From assembly GCA_003567095.1 (NCBI GenBank), contig PXAQ01000236.1, positions 1-5,551 of the forward strand: DNA of 5,551 bases, in the 5' to 3' direction. The number at the start of each line of letters is the position of its first letter. Within the stretch, counting starts at the first letter, position 1. This stretch comes from Phycisphaerae bacterium. GTDB lineage: Bacteria > Planctomycetota > Phycisphaerae > Sedimentisphaerales > Anaerohalosphaeraceae. Positions 1 through 4,845 of the stretch are shown piece by piece. The translations under genes were made by a program, and so were the position numbers. The notes under the pieces are model-generated. The model was not told where the DNA came from, did no database searches, and saw only the letters and a list, made by a program, of their open reading frames with translations.

Positions 1-906
1 ACCGCCGTCGGCAAGGCCCTCCGACATGCCGAGGAGATCGGCGCCCGCCAAGTGGAGATTTACAGCGACAGCAATCTGCTGGTCAACCAGCTTGCCGGAC
101 GCTACAAGGTCAAAAGCGACAACATCCGCCCCCTGTACCGCCGGTGCAGGGAGATTCTGGCTGGCTTTGAGGCGTGGCGCGTGGTTCATATACCGCGCGA
201 AGACAACACCGAGGCCGACCGACTGGCCAACGAGGCGATGGATGCTCAGCATGACGTCGACCAGTCGCCGGCGCCCTTGACCGGCAAAAAACTGCGGCTG
301 GGGGTCATGCTTAGCGGTAGCGGCCGCACGATGGCCAACCTTCACGAGCAGATCGCCGCCGGACGATTGAACGCCGAGATCGTGCGGGTCATCAGTTCGC
401 GCTCGACGGTGGCTGGACTTGAGCGGGCGCGTGACATCGGTATCGAGCCGGTGGTCATCCGCCGCAAAGATTTTGAGGATATTGAGCCCTTCAGCGCGCG
501 GCTGGCCGAGGAACTGGACGCCGCCGGGGTCGATCTGGTTGTTCAGGCCGGCTGGCTGTGCCTGTGGCATATCCCGCCGCAGTACGACAATCGCGTGATG
601 AACATTCACCCCGCCTTGCTGCCGGCGTTCGGCGGCCAGGGCATGTGGGGCCATCATGTCCACGAGGCGGTGCTCGCGGCCGGCTGCAAAATCAGCGGCT
701 GCACGGTACACTTTTGCAACAACGAATACGACGCCGGGCCGATCATTGTCCAGCGTGCCTGTGAGGTCAACGACGACGACACACCGGAGACACTGGCCGC
801 CCGCGTCTTTGAGCAGGAATGCATCGCCTATCCCCAGGCCATCACCCTCTTTAGTCAAGACCGCCTTACCGTCCAAAACAATCGTGTCAAACGCCTGCAC
901 GATTAG
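1..906 (+). CDS. purN: RNase HI-like domain fused to PurN-like phosphoribosylglycinamide formyltransferase (5' end outside window)
   Basis: The frame is open from base 1 to the TAG at 904-906, giving 301 residues; the true start lies upstream. Residues 1-81 are the C-terminal half of an RNase HI-like domain of the type found at the N terminus of mycobacterial Rv2228c. Visible are the metal-binding Asp23 in YSDSNLLV, the GRYKVKSDNIRPLY block, and Asp73 in NTEADRLANEAMD. The first catalytic Asp and Glu would be upstream. A linker at about 82-97 (HDVDQSPAPLTG) leads to a PurN-like Rossmann domain from about 98: phosphate loop LSGSGRTMANL, NIHPALLPAF with catalytic Asn201 and His203, SGCTVHF, and YDAGPII with Asp244. 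These match E. coli PurN Asn106, His108 and Asp144. PurN transfers a formyl group from 10-formyl-THF to GAR in purine synthesis. The phosphate loop is longer than the usual GNGSNL, so the exact substrate is less certain. No internal stop or convincing internal ribosome site splits the domains, so a true fusion is likely. The gene converges on the next one with 9 bp between stops. Confidence 0.88.
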   Translation, partial: TAVGKALRHAEEIGARQVEIYSDSNLLVNQLAGRYKVKSDNIRPLYRRCREILAGFEAWRVVHIPREDNTEADRLANEAMDAQHDVDQSPAPLTGKKLRLGVMLSGSGRTMANLHEQIAAGRLNAEIVRVISSRSTVAGLERARDIGIEPVVIRRKDFEDIEPFSARLAEELDAAGVDLVVQAGWLCLWHIPPQYDNRVMNIHPALLPAFGGQGMWGHHVHEAVLAAGCKISGCTVHFCNNEYDAGPIIVQRACEVNDDDTPETLAARVFEQECIAYPQAITLFSQDRLTVQNNRVKRLHD

Positions 907-909
907 CGC

Positions 910-948
910 ATTGACTCAGAGCCGTCCGTCTCGAATTTTCTGAGCAAT
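910..948. other. Imperfect inverted repeat at convergent gene junction
   Basis: ATTG-A-CTCAGA (910-920) can pair with TCTGAGCAAT (939-948). This gives 10 base pairs with a single bulged A at 914 and an 18-nt loop. It covers the 3' ends of both convergent genes and includes the stop codon of the minus-strand gene. No U-rich run follows on either strand, so it is not a classical intrinsic terminator. It may be a bidirectional 3'-end structure that blocks exonucleases or assists termination, or it may be chance. Confidence 0.35.
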
Positions 949-2037
949 TGCCTGCAGTGGTGGAAGGGCGTGATCAAAAAACATTTTATACCCTTCACAA
1001 AAATAGCTCGGCACACGGTGTTTGCCGGTCAGCATGGTCCGGTCTTTGGGACAGCCGCCGCGGCAGATGTCCAGGTAACGGCAGATCAGGCAGGTGTTGG
1101 CGATCTCTGATTTCTTGCGGGCAAAGGTGCGTTTCAGCGGGCTGCCGGCCAGCTGCTCAATCGGCGTATCCATAATATTGCCCAGCCGCGTGCCCTCGGT
1201 GACATAAAAATCGCAGCAAAAGGCGTCGCCGTTGTGCTCGATCACGATATAATCGCTGCAGCGGCGGGCGAACGTGCATTCGGTATGGGGCCCGCCCAGC
1301 AGAAAACTGAGCAGGCTGTCAAACAGGCGTATGCTGCGTTTGCGGATCCCTTCGGCCATCCACAAATCAAAAATACGGCACATAAACTGCCCGTACTGCC
1401 GTGGGGTGATACTGAATGGAGCCGCCTTGGCCGGATCGTTTGGGTCACGTTCCACACACGGCACAAACTGAAGAAAGTCAACATCCAGTGACTGGAAAAA
1501 CGCATACAGTCGGTCGGGGTTCTGGACATTGACGTTGTTCAGCAGCACGAGGATGTTGAACTCGGCCTTATGCTTTCGGCAGTTGGCGATGCCCTGCATC
1601 ACCCGGTCAAAGGTCCCGTTGCCGGCGCGGTCTTTGCGATACACATCGTGAAGCTCTTTGGGGCCATCGACGCTGATGCCGGTGAGAAACTTATTCTCGG
1701 CCAGAAAGCTGCACCAGTCCTCATCCAGCAGAATTCCGTTGGTTTGCAGGGCATTAGTCATGGTCTGGCCGCTGCGGCCGTACTGCTTTTGCAGCGCAAC
1801 GAGCCGCTTGTAAAAGTCCAGCCCCATTAATGTCGGCTCTCCCCCTTGCCATGCAAAACTGTTCTGCTCGAACCCCAACCCCAGATAGCTCTTGACAAGC
1901 TGCTCCTGGATGGCCGGGCTCATCCGATGCGCACCCCGGCCAAACAGTTCGTTCTTGCAGACATAAAAACAATACGCACAGTCAATATTGCAATCCGGCC
2001 CGGTCGGCTTGATGAGTAAAGTAAAGGGTCTAGCCAT
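916..2037 (-). CDS. Anaerobic sulfatase-maturating enzyme (radical SAM/SPASM) homologue
   Basis: The protein has 373 residues from the ATG at 2037. Enzymes of this family oxidise the active-site Cys or Ser of a sulfatase to C-alpha-formylglycine in the cytoplasm, without oxygen. The radical SAM motif CNIDCAYC supplies Cys16, Cys20 and Cys23 for the SAM-binding 4Fe-4S cluster. Other core motifs follow: WQGGEPTL (63-70), LQTNG (97-101) and GISVDGPKELHD (120-131). The C-terminal SPASM domain carries Cys254, Cys260, Cys275, Cys316, Cys319, Cys325, Cys329 and Cys347, ligands for two auxiliary clusters. Asp276 in CCDFY matches the proposed catalytic base. As I recall the Clostridium perfringens enzyme (370 residues, Cys255/261/276, Asp277, Cys317/320/326/330/348), every one of these positions is shifted by exactly one, and the N terminus (LLIKPTGPDCN) aligns too. 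A TTG at 2043 could add two residues. No sulfatase gene is in the window, so the substrate is unknown; a maturase for another protein or peptide remains possible. Confidence 0.9.
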   Translation of the reverse strand: MARPFTLLIKPTGPDCNIDCAYCFYVCKNELFGRGAHRMSPAIQEQLVKSYLGLGFEQNSFAWQGGEPTLMGLDFYKRLVALQKQYGRSGQTMTNALQTNGILLDEDWCSFLAENKFLTGISVDGPKELHDVYRKDRAGNGTFDRVMQGIANCRKHKAEFNILVLLNNVNVQNPDRLYAFFQSLDVDFLQFVPCVERDPNDPAKAAPFSITPRQYGQFMCRIFDLWMAEGIRKRSIRLFDSLLSFLLGGPHTECTFARRCSDYIVIEHNGDAFCCDFYVTEGTRLGNIMDTPIEQLAGSPLKRTFARKKSEIANTCLICRYLDICRGGCPKDRTMLTGKHRVPSYFCEGYKMFFDHALPPLQAIAQKIRDGRL

Positions 2038-2047
2038 GTGCAAGGTG

Positions 2048-2051
2048 CCTC
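2048..2051 (-). promoter_or_regulatory. Ribosome binding site of the radical SAM gene
   Basis: On the minus strand GAGG lies 10 nt before the ATG at 2037 and only 4 nt before an in-frame TTG at 2043. I prefer the ATG as the stronger codon with tolerable spacing. The difference is only two residues (Met-His). Confidence 0.5.
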
Positions 2052-2164
2052 ATCGCCCAGTAATGCCGCCCGCAAACGACCTTGCTCGGCAGCAGGGACG
2101 GGCAATCATCAGGTTATTTTCGACGGCAACAAAAATTTTATTTCGCATCGTGCAGCTCTTTAAT

Positions 2165-2194
2165 ATTGTAGGGAGCCTATCGGTAAAACGTAAA
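2165..2194 (-). promoter_or_regulatory. Candidate sigma70-type promoter for the radical SAM gene
   Basis: Read on the minus strand, TTTACG (2194-2189) and TACAAT (2170-2165) are separated by 18 bp. The -10 matches TATAAT at five of six positions and the -35 matches TTGACA at three of six. It lies in the 194-bp gap between the parvulin gene and the radical SAM gene and would give a leader of about 120 nt. I see no strong terminator after the parvulin stop, so read-through from upstream is also possible. Confidence 0.4.
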
Positions 2195-2231
2195 CGGAAA
2201 TGGTTCAAAACAAACCCGCCGCCTCAGTGGC

Positions 2232-3095
2232 TTACCGCTCTTCGAATGAGGCCTTCTGGCGTTCTGCGTCCAAAAAGTCCTCAAGAGCCTTGTCTTTAGC
2301 CTGCTGAGTCAGCTCTTTGACAATGACCGGCCGCACCTGCTCAAGCGAACAGGGCATCGCTGGTTTGCGGTCGATCACCTTGGCGATATGCCAGCCGAAT
2401 TCTGTGGAAAAGACCTTGCTGGTCTGACCGGCCTGCATATTGAAAACCACCTCCTCAAACGAAGGTACCATCTGGCCGCGCGAGAAATAGCCCAAATCAC
2501 CGCCGCTTCCGGGACAGGCCGAATGTTCATCGGCCAATTTCGCAAAATCCTCGCCATTCTGGATGCAAACCAGCAACTCGTCCATTTGCTGTTTTTGCTT
2601 GTCACTGGAGATCTCCGGTTCGGGGTGTTTGACAATGTGGGCGGCCCGCACCATTTCCGGGACGCTGAACCGTTCGACATTTCGCTGATAATGCCGGCGA
2701 ATATCTTTGTCCGTCGGCTGGGCGACATTGCTGGTGATTTTTTTCAGAAGCGTTTCGGAACGGATTTGAGCGGCAGCCTCCTGGCGTACCTTTTGGCGTT
2801 CCTCGTCGCCGCTTGAAAGACGCTGGTGAAGAGGACCGTCTTCGTTTTCTTCCTCAAGAAGACGGTTTATGAAGCCGTCAACGTCCGCTTCGGATATCTG
2901 CGGCAATTCGCGCTTTGCGGCCTGATTAAATAAGATTTGCTCAATCACATTTTCGCGCGCCCATTCATCAAGACGTTGTTGCCGCTCCTGGACAGGTTCG
3001 TTGGCAAACGCCTGCTCATAACTCGGACGCATTCGTGTTTTTTCCTGCTCGATCCGTTCGGGCGCGACTGCTTCTCCGTTGACATATAAAACCAT
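2232..3095 (-). CDS. Parvulin-type (PpiC) peptidyl-prolyl cis-trans isomerase, predicted cytoplasmic
   Basis: The protein has 287 residues. It catalyses cis-trans isomerisation of peptidyl-prolyl bonds and probably acts as a folding factor. The N-terminal part (about 5-140) is charged and helix-rich, starts VNGEAVAPERIEQEK, and resembles the SurA/PrsA-type chaperone segment that wraps around a parvulin domain. The parvulin domain spans about 147-243: AAHIVKHPEP with His153, FAKLADEHSACPGSGGDLGYF with Cys194, GQMVPSFEEVVF, and FGWHIAKV with His236. These correspond to conserved parvulin active-site residues. A charged helical tail follows. The start is fixed by AAGGAG four bases before the ATG at 3095; an in-frame ATG at 3131 would add 12 residues but has no ribosome site. 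There is no signal peptide or lipobox, unlike periplasmic SurA, PpiD or lipoprotein PrsA, which suggests a cytoplasmic client. NifM-like cytoplasmic parvulins have a similar layout, but nothing here shows that specific role. Confidence 0.88.
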   Translation of the reverse strand: MVLYVNGEAVAPERIEQEKTRMRPSYEQAFANEPVQERQQRLDEWARENVIEQILFNQAAKRELPQISEADVDGFINRLLEEENEDGPLHQRLSSGDEERQKVRQEAAAQIRSETLLKKITSNVAQPTDKDIRRHYQRNVERFSVPEMVRAAHIVKHPEPEISSDKQKQQMDELLVCIQNGEDFAKLADEHSACPGSGGDLGYFSRGQMVPSFEEVVFNMQAGQTSKVFSTEFGWHIAKVIDRKPAMPCSLEQVRPVIVKELTQQAKDKALEDFLDAERQKASFEER

Positions 3096-3099
3096 AAAA

Positions 3100-3105
3100 C
3101 TCCTT
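3100..3105 (-). promoter_or_regulatory. Shine-Dalgarno of the parvulin gene
   Basis: The minus strand reads AAGGAG-TTTT-ATG. This strong site selects the start at 3095 over the upstream in-frame ATG at 3131. Confidence 0.75.
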
Positions 3106-3141
3106 ATTGTATTAACTAAAAAACGTGACATTGTTGCTTTT

Positions 3142-3170
3142 TAAGGGGGAAAAATGCGATTTGCCCCTTA
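3142..3170. repeat. Perfect 7-bp inverted repeat (leader hairpin)
   Basis: TAAGGGG (3142-3148) is perfectly complementary to CCCCTTA (3164-3170), with 15 nt between; three further A-T pairs are possible after a G-G mismatch. On the minus strand it would sit in the parvulin mRNA leader, about 37 nt before the ribosome site. On the plus strand the left arm extends as TAAGGGGG, a one-mismatch Shine-Dalgarno-like sequence, with an ATG at 3154 in the loop. No U tract follows on either strand, so a terminator is unlikely. Confidence 0.45.
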
Positions 3171-3220
3171 CTACATCGTAAATACTACAAAGAACACTTC
3201 AGCAAGTTCAAAGTTTTTTC

Positions 3221-3249
3221 AGTATACCGCAAAATCATATGTTTTCCAA
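3221..3249 (-). promoter_or_regulatory. Candidate sigma70-type promoter for the parvulin gene
   Basis: On the minus strand TTGGAA (3249-3244) and TATACT (3226-3221) are separated by 17 bp. They match the consensus at four and five of six positions. The implied start of transcription near 3214 gives a leader of about 120 nt that includes the inverted repeat at 3142-3170. Confidence 0.45.
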
Positions 3250-3454
3250 AGAGTAATATTACCGGCTTTGATGCCGCCGCCAAGGGTATTGAGGCCGGAT
3301 GGATTTGGCAGTGACACACACAGCCCAGAGGCCCAACACCGCGTGCCGGGGAGCAGGGCGATCAGACGGCTTCAAAAAGGCAGCCTTCGTCTTTTCTCGC
3401 CCGGCGACAGCCAAAAATGGCCTTTTATCCAAGTCAAAGTGGGCGGATTTTTGC

Positions 3455-3484
3455 TTGACCGGACAGGGGTATTTAAGATACAGT
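3455..3484 (+). promoter_or_regulatory. Candidate sigma70-type promoter for hom-apgM
   Basis: TTGACC (3455-3460) and TACAGT (3479-3484) are separated by 18 bp. They match the consensus at five and four of six positions. Transcription would begin near 3491, leaving a short leader of about 32 nt before the hom ATG and no room for a large attenuator. The -10 is weak, so this is only a candidate. Confidence 0.33.
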
Positions 3485-3508
3485 TGACACCACAATGGAT
3501 TGATGCTC

Positions 3509-3512
3509 AGGA
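3509..3512 (+). promoter_or_regulatory. Ribosome binding site of hom
   Basis: AGGA lies 10 nt before the ATG at 3523. It is weak and somewhat distant. It is favoured because the nucleotide-binding motif begins directly after this Met, as in other homoserine dehydrogenases. Confidence 0.5.
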
Positions 3513-3522
3513 AACCTATCTT

Positions 3523-4845
3523 ATGGATACAAAAACAGTAAAAATCGGCTTGGTGGGGTTCGGTACGGTCGGTTCGGGGGTGGCCAAGATTTTGCAGGAA
3601 AACGGCCAGGACATCGCCGACCATACCGGCATTCGGATGGAATTGGCCTGTGTCGTGGACACAGACATCACCACCCCTCGGGTCGTGTCGCTTGCCCCGG
3701 GCGTATTGACCGACGATCTTCAGCAGCTTCTGGATGACAAAAGTATCGATATTGTCATTGAGCTTGTCGGCGGGACGGTGTTCGCTAAGGACCTCGTATT
3801 GAAGATGCTGGGCGCCGGAAAACATGTGGTCACTGCCAACAAGGCGCTGCTTGCCGAGCACGGGGGCGAAATGTATCGCGCAGCGCTGGCAGCGGGGCGG
3901 TGTATCGCCTTTGAGGCAAGCTGCTGTGGGGGCATCCCTATTGTCTCGGCACTGCGAACCGGACTGGCCGCCAACGATATCGCGGCGCTGTACGGGATTT
4001 TCAACGGCACCTGCAATTATGTCCTGACCGAGATGGCCGGCAGCGGGGCGGCATTTGACGATGTCCTCAAGGCCGCCCAGCAAAAGGGCTTTGCCGAGGC
4101 GGACCCGACGCTGGATATCGACGGGACGGACACCGCCCATAAGCTGGCGATCCTGGCGGCCCTTGCATTTGGTTGCCGGGTCGAAATGAAAGATATCAGT
4201 ATTGAAGGCATACAAAACATTCAAATCGAAGATATTCGGTATGCTCAGGAGATGGGGTACGTCCTGAAGCTGCTGGCCATCGGGGAAAAGGATGCGGATG
4301 ATCGGGTTTCGCTGCGTGTTCATCCGTCGTTTCTTGCACAGGATACGCCGCTGGCCGATGTCGGTGGGCCTTTTAACGCGGTCAGTGTGTTCGGCAATGC
4401 GGTGGGCAATGTGATGTTTTACGGGCGCGGGGCCGGGATGATGGCCACGGCCAGTGCGGTGGTGGCTGATATTATCGACATTGCTCTCGGTACGAGCGAA
4501 CGTCTGTTTGAGCGGATGCCGATGGTCACCGAAAGGCGAAAGCCCGCCAATTTCAAGAAGATCGGCGACATACAAAGCCGTTTTTATATCCGAATTATGG
4601 CCAAAGACCAGCCCGGCGTATTTGCCCGCTACGGCCGAATCCTCGGCAAACACGGTATCAGCATCAGCGGCGCGATGCAGCATGAAGGCGCCGGCCCGGA
4701 AAATACTGTGCCGGTGATCATCACGACCCACCCGACGCGCCAGAAAAACGTGACGGCGGCATTGAAAGAGCTGCAAAGTCCGGATATTCTACTCGGCACG
4801 CCCGTGTGCATCCACATCCTTGACATTCCGGAGGATAAAGAATGA
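3523..4845 (+). CDS. hom: Homoserine dehydrogenase with C-terminal ACT domain
   Basis: The protein has 440 residues, the usual length for a monofunctional homoserine dehydrogenase. It reduces aspartate 4-semialdehyde to homoserine with NAD(P)H, at the branch leading to threonine, methionine and isoleucine. The dinucleotide-binding motif is GLVGFGTVGSG (Gly12, Gly14, Gly17). VVTANKALLAEHG carries the conserved Lys107. FEASCCGGIPI (130-140) and NGTCNYVLTEM (171-181) are family signatures, the former with Cys-Cys where Val-Gly or Val-Ala is common. FAEADPTLDIDGTDTAHK supplies Glu192, Asp203 and Lys207, equivalent to the substrate-binding and catalytic residues of the yeast enzyme. An ACT domain occupies about 353-436 (RFYIRIMAKDQPGVFARYGRIL), suggesting allosteric feedback, typically by threonine. 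No aspartate kinase domain is fused. The stop overlaps the next start as ATGA, indicating an operon with the downstream gene. The in-frame ATG at 3154 would add 123 residues with no recognisable domain, so I chose 3523. Confidence 0.95.
   Translation: MDTKTVKIGLVGFGTVGSGVAKILQENGQDIADHTGIRMELACVVDTDITTPRVVSLAPGVLTDDLQQLLDDKSIDIVIELVGGTVFAKDLVLKMLGAGKHVVTANKALLAEHGGEMYRAALAAGRCIAFEASCCGGIPIVSALRTGLAANDIAALYGIFNGTCNYVLTEMAGSGAAFDDVLKAAQQKGFAEADPTLDIDGTDTAHKLAILAALAFGCRVEMKDISIEGIQNIQIEDIRYAQEMGYVLKLLAIGEKDADDRVSLRVHPSFLAQDTPLADVGGPFNAVSVFGNAVGNVMFYGRGAGMMATASAVVADIIDIALGTSERLFERMPMVTERRKPANFKKIGDIQSRFYIRIMAKDQPGVFARYGRILGKHGISISGAMQHEGAGPENTVPVIITTHPTRQKNVTAALKELQSPDILLGTPVCIHILDIPEDKE
4830..4835 (+). 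promoter_or_regulatory. Shine-Dalgarno of apgM inside the end of hom
   Basis: GGAGGA lies 6 nt before the ATG at 4842, within the last codons of hom. Together with the 4-bp ATGA stop/start overlap it indicates translational coupling of the two genes. Confidence 0.8.

Larger units (their letters stand above)
3096..3522. other. Divergent intergenic region between the parvulin gene and hom
   Basis: This is 427 bp without a supported gene. The parvulin-proximal half (to about 3270) is AT-rich and holds the leftward promoter candidate and a hairpin at 3142-3170. The hom-proximal half is GC-richer and holds the rightward promoter candidate. The frame of hom stays open upstream to an ATG at 3154. 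Those 123 codons show no recognisable domain, and the homoserine dehydrogenase fold begins right after the ATG at 3523. I looked for tRNA, SRP RNA, and SAM, cobalamin, TPP or lysine riboswitch hallmarks on both strands and recognised none. Confidence 0.6.

Noticed and set aside
2171..2231. A possible terminator after the parvulin gene (minus-strand GCC-ACTGA-GGC followed by GGCGGGTTTGTTTT).
   Set aside because: The stem is only 3 bp and the T-rich run is interrupted, so it does not qualify as an intrinsic terminator.
3079..3110. A perfect TTGACA at 3079-3084 on the plus strand as a rightward promoter for the region ahead of hom.
   Set aside because: No -10 lies at 16-18 bp. The nearest candidate, TATTGT, is 20 bp away, and the hexamer falls within parvulin coding sequence.
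3095..3131. An upstream in-frame ATG giving the parvulin a slightly hydrophobic N terminus (MSRFLVNTIRSF).
   Set aside because: It has no ribosome site. The segment is too short and too weakly hydrophobic for a signal peptide, while AAGGAG precedes the ATG at 3095.
3129..3314. An open stretch in the third plus-strand frame ending in a coding-looking segment (GFDAAAKGIEAGWIWQ) before the TGA at 3312.
   Set aside because: It has no ATG, GTG or TTG start, no ribosome site and no recognised family. It may be a decayed gene fragment, but I cannot support that.
3377..3430. Three short inverted repeats (AAGGC-A-GCCTT, TCGCC-C-GGCGA, GCCA-AAAA-TGGC followed by CTTTTA) that could look like an attenuator or terminator.
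   Set aside because: The stems are only 4-5 bp with tiny loops and no proper U tract. The best hom promoter candidate lies downstream of them.
3484..3489. A perfect TTGACA just before hom.
   Set aside because: The sequence 16-18 bp downstream (around TCAGGA) is not a -10 and overlaps the hom ribosome site.
3259..4776. A 505-codon open frame on the minus strand opposite hom.
   Set aside because: It lies antisense to a gene with clear homoserine dehydrogenase and ACT motifs. Its translation is rich in His, Arg and Pro with no recognisable domain, as expected of a codon-bias shadow in GC-rich DNA.
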